A DNA stretch of 64,000 bases from the NCBI GenBank assembly GCA_007741555.1, contig CP036526.1, positions 3,658,001 to 3,722,000 on the forward strand, in the 5' to 3' direction. Position 1 is the first letter of the stretch. The number at the start of each line of letters is the position of its first letter. The translations under genes were made by a program, and so were the position numbers. The notes beneath the pieces were generated by a model that had not been told where the DNA came from, did not search any database, and saw nothing but the letters and a program-made list of their open reading frames with translations. Of this stretch, positions 21,396 to 31,605 are shown piece after piece. This DNA is from Stieleria marina (GTDB lineage: Bacteria > Planctomycetota > Planctomycetia > Pirellulales > Pirellulaceae).

Positions 21396-23158
21396 GCGAT
21401 CAAAAGCCCGAGGTGGGAGGGCGAAGCTCCCTCGGAGCCGCTTCCGCATCGGTGGAAGTCGCGTCGAGTGAGGGCGAGAGTGCCAGTGGAGAAGCGTTGC
21501 CGGAGGGCTGGGCTGTTTCGCCGATCGAAGATTTCGCAAAGACAGCCACTGGAGGAACGCCCAGTCGCAAACGCGATGACTACTATGGCGGCGACATTCC
21601 TTGGGTAAAGTCGGGTGATCTGACTGACGGTTTAGTCACGAAAGTCGATGAACGCATCACGCAACTTGGTCTCGACGAATCGAATGCGAAGATGTTTCCC
21701 AAAGGAGCGGTCTGCATCGCGCTCTATGGTGCCACGGTCGGCAAGCTCGGCATTCTCGAAATGGCCGCCTCGACCAACCAAGCAGTTTGTGGAATCTTTC
21801 CCGAGGAAGGAATCAATACGCGGTATGTCTTCCACTCATTGCGTAACGAGCGAGAGAACCTGATCGGCAAAGCTCAGGGCGGAGCGCAACCAAACATCAG
21901 CAACGGCATCATTAAGAAGACCGACTTGCGTGTTGCCCCCAAAGCCGAGCAGTCGCGGATTGTGTCGGCGATCGAGTCGCTTCAGGAGCGTAGTTCGCGT
22001 GCGCGGGTTTTGCTTTCGGAAGTCGGGCCGCTGATCGGTCAGCTTCGTCAGAGTGTGCTGCGCGCTGCCTTCAGCGGCCAGTTGACCGCCGACTGGCGAG
22101 CCGCAAATCCCGATGTTCAATCCGCGAAGGAGCTTGTCGAATCGCTGCCTGAACCTCCAAAGCCAAACCGAGCAAAGAAAGCCAGCATTGCAAAGATTCC
22201 CGGCGACAGTGGGCTATCAGTCGGCCTTTCCGATAAAGAACTTCCGTCAACGTGGAGCTGTACTCGACTAACTCGTATTGGACAGCTTGTCACGGGACAT
22301 ACGCCAAGCCGAAAGCACCCTGAGTACTGGCACGGCGACATTCCATGGATAGGAATAAAGGATGCGGGAAACAACGATGGCAAAGTGATCGAAAGTACGC
22401 TGCAGCATGTTACGCAACTCGGACTAGACAACTCTGCGTCGCGGTTGCTCCCAAAAGGAACCGTTCTGATGACGCGGACTGCAAACTCAATCGGGTATTG
22501 CGTAGTTCTCGGAAAGGATATGGCTACCAGCCAAGATTTGGTCGGCTGGATTTTCCCCAAAGAAATCAACCCTAAATACATCATGTACTTGATTCTGGGC
22601 GAGCACGACGCGCTATATCGTTTTGCGAAGGGGTCTGCGCATCCAACAGTTTACTTCCCCGAAATCCTCTCGCTTCACGTCGCGCTTCCGCCAACTGAAG
22701 AACAAGACGAAATCGTCAAACGGGTAGAGCAGGCTCTATTGCATTTGGAAACGATCGGTGCGGAAGTCGCTTCAATGGAATCGTCGCTGACCGTGCTGGA
22801 CCAATCCATCCTCTCGAAAGCGTTCCGAGGCGAGTTGGTCCCGCAGGACCCGCGCGACGAACCGGCCTCCGAACTCCTCGCCCGCATCCGCACCACCCGT
22901 GCTGAGGAAGCCGCAAAGTCAAAATCGAAATCCAAACCAAAAACGAATAAGACAACCGGTGGCAAATCAGCGAAGACGTCGGCGATCATGGAAGTGTTGC
23001 AAAAGGCTGGTCAACGCATGGAGATTGATCGTGTTCGTGAGTTAGCGAAAATGAAGAGCAAAGACTTTTACTCTCAGCTGAAAGAACACGTCAAGCGAGG
23101 CGAAATCCGAGAAGATTTTGAGAGCGATGAACATTTTTTGACGGCGGCCGAATCATGA
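21392..23158 (+). CDS. hsdS: Type I restriction-modification system, specificity subunit
   Basis: A 588-residue HsdS with two target-recognition domains of the same build (GGTPSRKRDDYYGGDIPWVKSGD near residue 50; HTPSRKHPEYWHGDIPWIGI near 305), each followed by a conserved helix (LRQSVLRAAFSGQLTADWR; LDQSILSKAFRGELVPQDP). A Lys/Ser-rich linker and an additional 65-residue C-terminal helical segment (AIMEVLQKAGQRMEIDRVRE) are extras. It overlaps both neighbours by 4 bases. The two domains set the bipartite DNA site, which cannot be predicted here. Confidence 0.94.
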   Translation: MSDQKPEVGGRSSLGAASASVEVASSEGESASGEALPEGWAVSPIEDFAKTATGGTPSRKRDDYYGGDIPWVKSGDLTDGLVTKVDERITQLGLDESNAKMFPKGAVCIALYGATVGKLGILEMAASTNQAVCGIFPEEGINTRYVFHSLRNERENLIGKAQGGAQPNISNGIIKKTDLRVAPKAEQSRIVSAIESLQERSSRARVLLSEVGPLIGQLRQSVLRAAFSGQLTADWRAANPDVQSAKELVESLPEPPKPNRAKKASIAKIPGDSGLSVGLSDKELPSTWSCTRLTRIGQLVTGHTPSRKHPEYWHGDIPWIGIKDAGNNDGKVIESTLQHVTQLGLDNSASRLLPKGTVLMTRTANSIGYCVVLGKDMATSQDLVGWIFPKEINPKYIMYLILGEHDALYRFAKGSAHPTVYFPEILSLHVALPPTEEQDEIVKRVEQALLHLETIGAEVASMESSLTVLDQSILSKAFRGELVPQDPRDEPASELLARIRTTRAEEAAKSKSKSKPKTNKTTGGKSAKTSAIMEVLQKAGQRMEIDRVRELAKMKSKDFYSQLKEHVKRGEIREDFESDEHFLTAAES

Positions 23159-24711
23159 AGCTTCGACATCTGACGCTGCACGGTTTCAAGAATCTGGACG
23201 GCTTAGAAGTCGATTTCGACTCCGAGTTTGACACCTTTGTCATGTTAGGTGGGAACGGAACGGGGAAATCGAACTTGATCGAGGCGATCGTTTCGATTTT
23301 TGCAGATGTTGATCTTCGGCGTGCTCCCTCGTTCACTTATCAGCTCAGCTATGAGTGCAGAAAAGAGGACGTTCTGATTAAGGGTAAATCGGGCGATCCA
23401 GTTCCAACGGTCACGGTTTCACGATCGCAAGCAGACCTGCCAAGGGAAAACGAACGAACACCCGATTATTTGCCCGACAACATCGTCGCATACTACTCGG
23501 GACCAGGCAGCCGACTCGAAACACATTTTCTGGATCACCGGAAACGTGAGTACGAAGCGTTGCGAGACCCAGAAAAGGCGACCTACACCCCGTTCCTCTA
23601 TTGCGAGCCTTGCTACAGCGATTTCCTACTGCTTGCCTGCTTCGGTGCTGGATCGTTCGACATCCGAGAGTTCGTCAGTGGCCGGATGGGCATCCGGGAA
23701 ATTGAGTCGGTTTTGTTTGATATCGTCAAACCCCAGCGCGCACCCACTCGCTCCCGGGCAATTGCGAAGGCGGATGGCGACGAGCGTTTTTGGGATTCGA
23801 CCGGGGAGATCGCAAACATTCTAGGTCTCCTTTCGGACAACTCGCTTGCACCCTCAAGATCGACCGAAGCGGATGAGAACGACTTTCGAGCAAACACCAA
23901 GAAAGAACATCTCTTTCTATTCCTGCAAGACCAGGACAGTCTGAAAAGAGCAGCTAGACCATTTGGCGAATCGTTCGGGTTCTTTCGACAGCTTTGTTAC
24001 CTGAACACGCTAGGAATGGTGAACGACCTGACAATCAAGATCCACAGGCGTGGGCAGAAGAAGCCATTCCCGTTTGCGGATTTCAGCGAGGGCGAGCGTC
24101 AGCTAATCACCATCATCGGACTGCTGCGAATGGTCTCGGGCGGTGAAAGCCTGATCCTGTTGGACGAACCAGATACGCATTTGAATCCGAGGTGGAAGTA
24201 CGACTTTCTCGATATTCTGAAACAGCACGCCGGGGACAGTTCCAGGAATCAGGTTGTGATCGCAACGCACGACCCGCTTGTGATCGGCGAGCTGCGGAAA
24301 GAACAGGTCCTCATGTTCCAGCAGGATCGAGAGACCTATCAAGTCGAAGTGCAACACCCGTTGGAAGACCCTATTGGACAGGGTGTGGCTGGGCTTTTGA
24401 AGAGCGAGATGTTCGGCTTGCCATCAACGCTTGATTCTCACACAACGCAAAAAATCCATCGTAGATACGAGCTGTATTCGATGGGTGATGAAAGGACGGA
24501 GGAACAGACGGAGGAGATGCACAAGATCATTGGTGAACTTTCTCTACTCGGTTTTGCAACGGATTACCGCGATCCCTACTACGAAAAGTTTGCAAAGGCT
24601 CTATCCCGGCGTCCGGAGTTCAAGAAGCCGCAATTGACGGCAGCCGAAAGAGAAGATCAAGAAGAGATCGCCGATGAGATTCTTGACGAGATTCTGGGAG
24701 CGGACGGTTGA
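23155..24711 (+). CDS. AAA/ABC-type ATPase, Septu PtuA-like
   Basis: A 518-residue SMC/OLD-type ATPase: Walker A GGNGTGKSN (about 32), signature SEGERQLITI, Walker B LILLDEPDTHLNP (about 332-345) and the IATHDP switch. No TOPRIM domain follows, which separates it from OLD nucleases. It is coupled by a 4-base overlap to hsdS upstream and to an HNH gene downstream. An ATPase + HNH pair is the Septu defence architecture, in which the ATPase controls the nuclease. Its translational coupling to a type I system is notable. Confidence 0.85.
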   Translation: MKLRHLTLHGFKNLDGLEVDFDSEFDTFVMLGGNGTGKSNLIEAIVSIFADVDLRRAPSFTYQLSYECRKEDVLIKGKSGDPVPTVTVSRSQADLPRENERTPDYLPDNIVAYYSGPGSRLETHFLDHRKREYEALRDPEKATYTPFLYCEPCYSDFLLLACFGAGSFDIREFVSGRMGIREIESVLFDIVKPQRAPTRSRAIAKADGDERFWDSTGEIANILGLLSDNSLAPSRSTEADENDFRANTKKEHLFLFLQDQDSLKRAARPFGESFGFFRQLCYLNTLGMVNDLTIKIHRRGQKKPFPFADFSEGERQLITIIGLLRMVSGGESLILLDEPDTHLNPRWKYDFLDILKQHAGDSSRNQVVIATHDPLVIGELRKEQVLMFQQDRETYQVEVQHPLEDPIGQGVAGLLKSEMFGLPSTLDSHTTQKIHRRYELYSMGDERTEEQTEEMHKIIGELSLLGFATDYRDPYYEKFAKALSRRPEFKKPQLTAAEREDQEEIADEILDEILGADG

Positions 24712-25514
24712 GATACATACGAATAGCTGGAGAGCCGCCGCAAGAACTTGTTGACAAAGCAACGAAAGTTGCCGCTCTGCTTGAAGCAGCAGAATCCGAA
24801 GCTGATCGAAAGAAGGTGATTGACAACAACAGGAAGACCTATGGTGCGTTTAAAGAATGGCTTCTCGGTCAGTCGCATCGTAAATGCTGGTTCTCGGATA
24901 CCGAAGCGCTGTTTACGTGGTTTGATGTAGAGCACTTTCGTCCCAAGAAGCTTGCCAAGCAAATGGACGGAACTGAACGGGAGGGATATTGGTGGCTTGC
25001 GTTTGACTGGAAGAATTTTCGCATCTGCGGAAATGTAGGGAACTCACAGAAGGGCAATTTCTTTCCTCTCAAAGATCCGAATCGAGCAGCTACCTCACAG
25101 AGCCGGGATGTCGACGAGGAGTTGCCAGTCTTTTTGGATCCAACCTGTCAGCACGACACAACGATTATTGAGTTCGACGAGGAAGGAGAGGCGGTAGCAT
25201 CACCAGATGCGACGGCTTGGGATAAGGAACGGCTAGAGATCTCAGTGAAACAATTTCGTCTCGACTATGGACCGCTTGAGAAACGCCGCAGCGAAATTTG
25301 GCAAGAGTGCCAACGAGAGATCAATCGTTGTCAAAACGCGATCGAAAAGCAAAAGTCTACGCCAAGTCCGGTTGCAAGAGCGCAAGTGCAAAGCTGTTTT
25401 GAACGGCTGACAGAGCTTGTGCAGCCGGAAAGGCAGCTTTCATGTGTAGCGGTTTCGTGCCTCCACGCGAGCGAATTGCGTTGGGCGATGCGGATTGCAG
25501 CGTCTGGATCCTAG
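24708..25514 (+). CDS. HNH endonuclease, Septu PtuB-like
   Basis: A 268-residue protein starting at TTG 24708 (TTGA overlaps the previous stop). The HNH core matches the TIGR02646/PtuB pattern: KCWFSD (59-64), DVEHFRPKK (73-81), then GYWWLAFDWKNFRICGN and GNFFPL. It is the predicted DNA- or RNA-cutting effector of the ATPase encoded just upstream. The C-terminus ends soon after CLHASELRW, within the usual size of the family. Confidence 0.83.
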   Translation: MRYIRIAGEPPQELVDKATKVAALLEAAESEADRKKVIDNNRKTYGAFKEWLLGQSHRKCWFSDTEALFTWFDVEHFRPKKLAKQMDGTEREGYWWLAFDWKNFRICGNVGNSQKGNFFPLKDPNRAATSQSRDVDEELPVFLDPTCQHDTTIIEFDEEGEAVASPDATAWDKERLEISVKQFRLDYGPLEKRRSEIWQECQREINRCQNAIEKQKSTPSPVARAQVQSCFERLTELVQPERQLSCVAVSCLHASELRWAMRIAASGS

Positions 25515-25535
25515 AACTCTGCTTGAGGGGCCACC

Positions 25536-26663
25536 ATGGAAAACGATGAAGATCAAGTTGGCGAAGATGACGCAAGGTCAGCAACTAAGTTGGATGTCGA
25601 GTGGACAACACTCAACGCCGTCCGAGAGTTAGTAAACCTCGCAAGCGGTGGTGACCCCACAAAGGCGACCTATCAAAAAGCACTTGAAATTGGCGGTGAA
25701 ATCTGCCCAGAGATATTGGGAGAATCAAGTCTGCTCAGAGATTCGCAGGTCAGCGCAACTGTGCGTGAATTCAAGCAACGGGCGAGGCTTGAATCCAAGA
25801 AGACTGGCGACTCCATTACGCCTCTTTCGTTGGTAGAGAAGAACCTGGAGGAGGAAACCGAACTCCTCTCCGTGGCAGATCGAGGACAGGCAACTGATCG
25901 CATCCGACAACGAGTGAAGCGGCTTGAGGCCGCGAAAGTCCAGCTCACCCCAGCTCGTGCGAGTGAGAATCAGATTATCAACCGAGATGTCAAACTGTTC
26001 AGCAAAGAACTGCCGTCTCTCGACGATGGACACGGCTACTCCGACTACGAACTTCTGGACGAGCATGTGCTTCGCGTCCGCGCCCTGCACCCTGATAAGG
26101 CTGAAGAGATCACAGGCGCAGACTTGATCTACGAACGTCATCAGCCAGAGCTTGAGAAAGTCGAGCTTGTCATGATCCAGTACAAGATATGGGAGGGTAA
26201 ACACCTCTACATGAAGGATCCAAGAATGACCGCGCAACTTGAGCGATTGCGAAGTTTCACGTGCGATAAGAACTTGTGTGAATCAGCAAGCGATCAAAAC
26301 CGCTTTCGTTTCCCATGTTGCTCTGCCTTCCTGCGACCAACCGACCGCTTACAGAGTGCCGACCAGACGCTTCGCACCTCGGGTGAACATATTCCGATCT
26401 GTGAGATCGAAAAACTCAAATCCTCGGGCGAGCGAGGAGCGGAGGTTCTTCGCTACGAAGATGTCAAACAATTATCGCTTTCGCACATCGAATTTGAGTC
26501 TCTCTTTCGGTCCGGCAAAGTTGGTTCACGCCTGCTGAGCTACAGCGAACTCTCCCACCTCTACTCCGAGCTCGACTCGCTTTCAGCAACATCAACTGTC
26601 GTCATTCATGCCAGAGAGATTGAACTTCCTGTGGATCCATACAGTCGGAGACATAACCGATGA
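25536..26663 (+). CDS. Hypothetical protein, possible nuclease with cysteine cluster
   Basis: A 375-residue soluble protein, 21 bases after the HNH gene with a GGGG-type ribosome site. Residues 195-230 (EEITGADLIYERHQPELEKV then VMIQYKIWEGK) resemble a PD-(D/E)XK core in the D...QYK form found in several defence nucleases. A Cys cluster (CDKNLCES and CCSAF, about 245-270) may bind zinc. No named family recognised. It is in the same operon as the Septu-like pair and may be a third component. Confidence 0.55.
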   Translation: MENDEDQVGEDDARSATKLDVEWTTLNAVRELVNLASGGDPTKATYQKALEIGGEICPEILGESSLLRDSQVSATVREFKQRARLESKKTGDSITPLSLVEKNLEEETELLSVADRGQATDRIRQRVKRLEAAKVQLTPARASENQIINRDVKLFSKELPSLDDGHGYSDYELLDEHVLRVRALHPDKAEEITGADLIYERHQPELEKVELVMIQYKIWEGKHLYMKDPRMTAQLERLRSFTCDKNLCESASDQNRFRFPCCSAFLRPTDRLQSADQTLRTSGEHIPICEIEKLKSSGERGAEVLRYEDVKQLSLSHIEFESLFRSGKVGSRLLSYSELSHLYSELDSLSATSTVVIHAREIELPVDPYSRRHNR

Positions 26664-26947
26664 ACGGACGATCAATACTCATTTTCCTGGTCGATGGTGA
26701 CGCCAATGGACTACTAACGGCTGAGGTGATGAATTGGAGCGGCAAGATGCTTGTCGCACCGCGCACCAAGCTGTCAGATCTGGCTGGTCGCGACGAGGCA
26801 AAACGCACGGGCGTCTACATCCTCGCCGGACCTGACCCCGAGAACACATCGGGTGTTAGTTGGAGGACTGGCTATGCCGACGATGCGTTTTCGGATTGCA
26901 GAAACGAGATTGCAATTCGTTTTCCCTCGCTTGGCATTGAAAGATGA
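26660..26947 (+). pseudogene. Truncated GIY-YIG nuclease domain protein
   Basis: 95 codons overlapping the previous stop by 4 bases. The N-terminus (ILIFLVDGDANGLLTAEVMNWSGKMLVAPR, KRTGVYILAGPDPEN) matches the start of a GIY-YIG family, but the sequence drifts where the YIG strand, catalytic Arg and rest of the domain should be (TGYADDAFSDCRNE) and stops. Full-length relatives are several hundred residues. Probably a deletion or frameshift remnant. Confidence 0.6.
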
Positions 26948-26987
26948 TGAGCCTTATCAAAACATGTTTTCATTGTGAGTCGAGAAA

Positions 26988-27899
26988 ATGACTGCGGAAA
27001 CAATTCGTGATCATCAAGAAACGGTGATTTACCACTACTGCGACGCAAATGCGTTGCTTTCTATTCTCACTAATCAAAAGCTTTGGTACACGCACGCTGC
27101 GTATCTGAACGACACCATGGAAATAAGGAAGGGTGTCGAGTTCTGCGAAGAATTGCTTTCTAGCAGACTGAAAGCGGTCGCAAGCGATCCGGTAATCAGT
27201 TCAGCAAAGGCCTACCTGGCAAACGCCGAAAAGTGGCAATATTACGTCTGTTGTTTCAGCAAAGGCAGAGACAAGTTGAGCCAGTGGAGAGCCTACGCCA
27301 ATGACGGTGACGGTTTTGCGGTCGGTTTCAAAACGCACTATCTATCCAAAAGTAACGACGGCCCCTTCGAGTGCAGACTCGATTCAGTTTCGTACGAAGA
27401 ATCACCTCTTGAAGACGGATTCAATTCGATCGTCAGCGATTTACAATCCCAACTCGCTGCGTTACCAAACGACACCGAGAAAGATGCGATGAATTGGTGC
27501 CGCAGTAACGCTGCTGAAAGGATCGGTGGCTGGTGCATTGACCAGTCCGCCTTCCATAAAGATGCTGGCTTCAGCGAAGAAGAGGAATTGCGATCGGCCA
27601 GAATGTACAGGCTTGAAGACACCGAATTAGAGCAAGTGTTGATTGCGGATAATAAACCAGGCGATATCGTTAGGATATTCCAAAATTTGCAGCAAGAGTT
27701 CATTGAAAGAAGGCTGATTCGCAGTGGTCGCTTCGGCCTTACGCCCTACATCGAAGTTCCCTTTCAGCCGGAAGCCATAAGCGAAGTCATTTGCGGTCCG
27801 CGGACAGCAAATGAGCTAACAGAATCCTCACTTGAGATCTTGAAGAAGAAGCTTGGGCTCACATTCTCTGTTTCTCGATCAACAGCCACGTACCGGTAG
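26988..27899 (+). CDS. DUF2971 domain protein
   Basis: A 303-residue protein with the DUF2971 signature: VIYHYCDANALLSILTNQKLWYTHAAYLND near the N-terminus and YVCCFSKGRDKLSQWRAYANDGDGFAVGF in the middle. The family is frequent in defence islands; its biochemistry is not settled, although the fold has been compared to ADP-ribosyltransferases. It stands alone by 40 bases from the GIY-YIG remnant and 70 bases before the next gene, on the same strand. Confidence 0.8.
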   Translation: MTAETIRDHQETVIYHYCDANALLSILTNQKLWYTHAAYLNDTMEIRKGVEFCEELLSSRLKAVASDPVISSAKAYLANAEKWQYYVCCFSKGRDKLSQWRAYANDGDGFAVGFKTHYLSKSNDGPFECRLDSVSYEESPLEDGFNSIVSDLQSQLAALPNDTEKDAMNWCRSNAAERIGGWCIDQSAFHKDAGFSEEEELRSARMYRLEDTELEQVLIADNKPGDIVRIFQNLQQEFIERRLIRSGRFGLTPYIEVPFQPEAISEVICGPRTANELTESSLEILKKKLGLTFSVSRSTATYR

Positions 27900-27967
27900 A
27901 TCGAGAGCTTTCTTTATGGAGACAGAACGAAACGAGGCCAGCACCACGAACAAGAGGAAGGACGCCA

Positions 27968-28972
27968 ATGAAAACGATTGAGCAAATTGCAAACGCAATC
28001 AATACGCAGAGCGATGGTTTTGAAATCGGCGGCTTGCAGGATCTTCGCAAGGAATTACGTGACTTCTCTCGGAGGCCGGGATCGACGATTTTCAGCAAAC
28101 AGACGATTACACCGCTTTGGGCGTTTCACCACGGCGGGCGTTCCGAACTTCAATTCAACATCGGATTCGACGGCACCGATGGCGAAGAGTTGCGCCACGG
28201 GATCGCGTTTTCGTTTGAGACCAGTCAAACGCTGCCAGACATCGCCCCACTTCGCGAAAAGGCCGACCTCTTCAATGAATACCTTCGATTGAATCCGGAG
28301 GAGTTTGCTGATCTGAAAATGTGGTACTGGGACAGCGACGTTCGCAGCGAGGACATGCTGCCTGCACCGGTTTCAACCGACATTATCCGTGAGGGCGTCT
28401 TCCTTTTTATGGGCACTATTCGACCGATCGAAGATGTCGACGTAATGGAGATACTCGCTGACTTTGATGCGTTACTTCCGCTCTACACCTACGTCGAAGG
28501 CAGCGGCTACTCAGGTCCAACTAAGAAAAAGGCGGTCAAGGGATTTACCTTTCAGCCTGGATGCACATTCAAAAAGCTGAAAACAAAGTCGAAGCCGAGT
28601 TCGGATCCCGTCAACATCTCGCTCCGACACAACGCGATGCAGCACAAGTTGTTCGATGTGCTCACCGATAAGCACGGGAAGAAGAATGTGGGTACCGAAA
28701 TCGCCACCGGCAATGGCACACGGATTGACACTGTCGTGAAGACTCCCAATGGATATATCATCTACGAAATCAAACCACACCAATCCCCACGAGCCTGCAT
28801 CCGCGACGCCCTCGGCCAGTTGCTTGAGTACGCTCACTGGAAAAGCGAGTTCGACGCAATTGAGCTTTGCGTCGTCGGCCCCAAGAAACTCGATACCGAC
28901 GCCCGCGAGTATCTCAACTTGCTCAAGGACGTTTACCAACTGCCAATCCGCTACCTACAGATCGCCGTCTAA
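27968..28972 (+). CDS. PD-(D/E)XK nuclease-like protein
   Basis: A 334-residue protein. The C-terminal part carries a PD-(D/E)XK core: VGTEIATGNGTRIDTVVK (Asp about 254) then GYIIYEIKPHQ (Glu-x-Lys about 266), and a following helix with a conserved Gln (ALGQLLEYAHW). This is the shape of VSR/restriction-like nucleases. The N-terminal 200 residues are unassigned and could be a sensor. RBS GAGGAAGG precedes ATG 27968. Likely a DNA-targeting defence protein. Confidence 0.75.
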   Translation: MKTIEQIANAINTQSDGFEIGGLQDLRKELRDFSRRPGSTIFSKQTITPLWAFHHGGRSELQFNIGFDGTDGEELRHGIAFSFETSQTLPDIAPLREKADLFNEYLRLNPEEFADLKMWYWDSDVRSEDMLPAPVSTDIIREGVFLFMGTIRPIEDVDVMEILADFDALLPLYTYVEGSGYSGPTKKKAVKGFTFQPGCTFKKLKTKSKPSSDPVNISLRHNAMQHKLFDVLTDKHGKKNVGTEIATGNGTRIDTVVKTPNGYIIYEIKPHQSPRACIRDALGQLLEYAHWKSEFDAIELCVVGPKKLDTDAREYLNLLKDVYQLPIRYLQIAV

Positions 28973-28984
28973 GAAAACCGCATC

Positions 28985-31603
28985 ATGAAAGCAAACGCTC
29001 AGCCACTTCAAGAGATCCTGTACTCGAACTCGCAATTCCTGATCCCGTTCTTTCAGCGGTCATACTCTTGGGAACGAGACAATTGGGAGCGACTTGGTAA
29101 TGACATCCAAGCACTTCTGTCCGAAGATCAGGACAAGAAGCACTTCCTGGGACCACTTGTTTGTGCTCTTGTGTCGGCCGCACCGGGCAAGACGCCGCAG
29201 TACCAGTTGATCGACGGACAGCAACGGCTGACGACGCTGTCGTTACTGTTGACCGCTTTGCGTGATGAAGCGAAGCGATCCGGGGAGGAAGAATTCGCCG
29301 CGGAGATCGAAGAGCAATATCTTGTTAACCGCTTCAAAAAGGGGCTGGAGAGATACAAGCTAGTTCCGCGCACAGGCGATCGCGAGCTCTTCTCGGCATT
29401 GATCGACCTGAAGAAGGTTGAGGACCAAGATGCGAAACTCATCGTCGCACACGACTTCTTTCGGAAGTTTATTCGCACGCATGCCCACCAGGATTCAAGC
29501 TATCTTCGACGATTGTTCGATACGGTTGTCGGCCGACTGTACTTGGTTGCAATCACCCTAGATGAGGAAGATCCGTACGAAATTTTTGAGAGCTTGAATT
29601 CGACGGGACTCCCGCTTCAAGAATCGGATTTGATCCGCAACTTCCTGTTCATGCAGATCCCTCTGGCCGACCAGGAAGATTTCCAGCAGGAATCATGGGC
29701 TCCGTTTGAAGATGAGTTTGAACCATCGGCTGGCGAGGTCGCGATCGCGCCGACTGCGTTCTACCGCGATTTTCTGATGCGGCGTGGTCAGTACTCGAAA
29801 GCACGCGAGACATTCAGCGACTTCAAAAAGTACTTCGAGAAGACCAAGTCGTCACCGTCCGAGTCTGTTGCCGAGCTTCATCGGTTCGTTGAGTTTGCAA
29901 AGAACATTGCGAACCACGGAAGGGGATTGCCGGCCAAAGTGGCTGCTGTTCTTCGACAGTTTGCGTGGATGGAGGCCAACACAGCTAACCCTGTCATGCT
30001 GAACTTGTTGGATCAGCGAACATCGGGCACTATCTCTGATGAGGATTTCATCGGTTGCGTTTCGGACTTGAATAGCTTCATTTTGCGCCGCTCGATATGT
30101 GGTGAGTCAACAAGGGCTTACGGAAAGTGGTTCTGTGAACTGGCTGGCGAGTTGACTGAAAATGTGCGAAAGAAGCTCCAGGGCTATTTGTTGCATCGCG
30201 GTTGGCCCGATGACGAAACGTTCGAGCGAAGCCTCGCAAGTTTTCCCATTTACCGTCGTGAGTTCAAGAAGTGCCGGATTGTCTTGGAAGCTTTGGAGAG
30301 GGCAGACGGCTACAAGGAGTTTGTTGACCTGACGGACGGCATTCAGATCGAGCACGTGATGCCTCAGAAATTGCCAGGCGGCGCTGCGGGCAAGAGCTGG
30401 AAGGAGATGCTCGGAGATCGATACAAGAAGGTGCACGAACGCTGGCTTCATACGATCGGAAATTTGACGCTCACCGGGTACAACCAAACACTCAGCAACC
30501 GTGCCTTCGGAGAGAAGAAGAAAGAGCTAAGCGACAGCAAGTTGACTCTGAACAAGGTCTTTGAACACATCGACCAGTGGGGCGAGGAACAGATCACTTC
30601 ACGTGCAACAGACCTTGGCCCGCAAGTGAGCCGTCTTTGGCAGAGACCCACGAGCGATATCGAGTACACGCCTCCGACGAAGAAAACCGATGGAACGAAC
30701 AAGGTTCGTGAACGCCGAAAGCAATACTGGGCCGCACTTACGGAAATGCTAGAAGGCAGTGGCGTATCCCTTCGGCCCGTACGGAAATGTGAAGTCAGAA
30801 CGTGCGACTTCTTTCTTCCCATGGCAGACGTTAACCTTTCTGCCCAAATCGTCCCCAACAAAAAGCAACTCGTCCTTCAATTGCGATTTGCGAGAGCGAG
30901 GGGACGCGAGATCTTTTCCGGTATGGAGGCAGATCGCGAGGCAATCGATGAGCAGTTCACAACCCAGCCACTTTGGGAAACTGGAAGCAAGCCGACGATC
31001 ACATGGGTTTTGCAAGGAGTCGCGATTCGAGATCGTTACGACTGGCTTGAGCACCACAGTTGGCTTGTCAAATCCCTGATGGAATTTGAACAAGGTCTCT
31101 TGGGGCGACTCCGATCTTTGCACGAAGCGGTCAAGGAAAAATCAGCGACCAAGCAGATGATGCTCGATTTCTGGATCGGTTTTCACGCTCGCATGTTCGA
31201 GCGAGGTTGCGAATTGCTGGCGACGACGCCACTTCCGCAACAGTGGAACAATCTCGCGATCGGAAAGTCAGAAGTCTGGACCTATGCGCACATCAAGCCG
31301 CCAGAGTCTCAACTCTCAGCGTGGTTGATTATGAACACTTCGATGTCGCCTGTCTTCTTTCCACAGCTGGAGGCCAACCAAAATCAGATCGAATCGGAAT
31401 TTGGGCATCAACTGGAGTGGCAAAAAGAGGGACTGAAACAATGGCGTATTGGAATCACTCGATCCGACGTTTCATTTGACGACAGAGACCGATGGCAGTC
31501 ACAACACGATTGGCTGATTGACCAGCTCTCGAATTTTGACCGAGTCTTTCGGGATCGAATACAGACGCTCGAAAAGGCAAGCCCAGTGGATGTCGAGGAA
31601 TAA
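28985..31603 (+). CDS. DUF262/DUF1524 (GmrSD-like) protein with DUF4268 tail
   Basis: An 872-residue fusion. Residues 1-220 are DUF262 (PFFQRSYSWERDNW; YQLIDGQQRLTTLSLL with the conserved DGQQR), an NTPase-like DNA-sulphiniclasin-type domain as in GmrS. Residues 440-530 are DUF1524 with the HNH-like IQIEHVMPQKLPG (His about 456) and the N/H pattern of GmrD. The last 320 residues hold two repeats resembling DUF4268. GmrSD proteins cut modified DNA (type IV restriction). It begins 12 bases after the previous gene and is followed 2 bases later by the HIT gene. Confidence 0.85.
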   Translation: MKANAQPLQEILYSNSQFLIPFFQRSYSWERDNWERLGNDIQALLSEDQDKKHFLGPLVCALVSAAPGKTPQYQLIDGQQRLTTLSLLLTALRDEAKRSGEEEFAAEIEEQYLVNRFKKGLERYKLVPRTGDRELFSALIDLKKVEDQDAKLIVAHDFFRKFIRTHAHQDSSYLRRLFDTVVGRLYLVAITLDEEDPYEIFESLNSTGLPLQESDLIRNFLFMQIPLADQEDFQQESWAPFEDEFEPSAGEVAIAPTAFYRDFLMRRGQYSKARETFSDFKKYFEKTKSSPSESVAELHRFVEFAKNIANHGRGLPAKVAAVLRQFAWMEANTANPVMLNLLDQRTSGTISDEDFIGCVSDLNSFILRRSICGESTRAYGKWFCELAGELTENVRKKLQGYLLHRGWPDDETFERSLASFPIYRREFKKCRIVLEALERADGYKEFVDLTDGIQIEHVMPQKLPGGAAGKSWKEMLGDRYKKVHERWLHTIGNLTLTGYNQTLSNRAFGEKKKELSDSKLTLNKVFEHIDQWGEEQITSRATDLGPQVSRLWQRPTSDIEYTPPTKKTDGTNKVRERRKQYWAALTEMLEGSGVSLRPVRKCEVRTCDFFLPMADVNLSAQIVPNKKQLVLQLRFARARGREIFSGMEADREAIDEQFTTQPLWETGSKPTITWVLQGVAIRDRYDWLEHHSWLVKSLMEFEQGLLGRLRSLHEAVKEKSATKQMMLDFWIGFHARMFERGCELLATTPLPQQWNNLAIGKSEVWTYAHIKPPESQLSAWLIMNTSMSPVFFPQLEANQNQIESEFGHQLEWQKEGLKQWRIGITRSDVSFDDRDRWQSQHDWLIDQLSNFDRVFRDRIQTLEKASPVDVEE

Positions 31604-31605
31604 CG

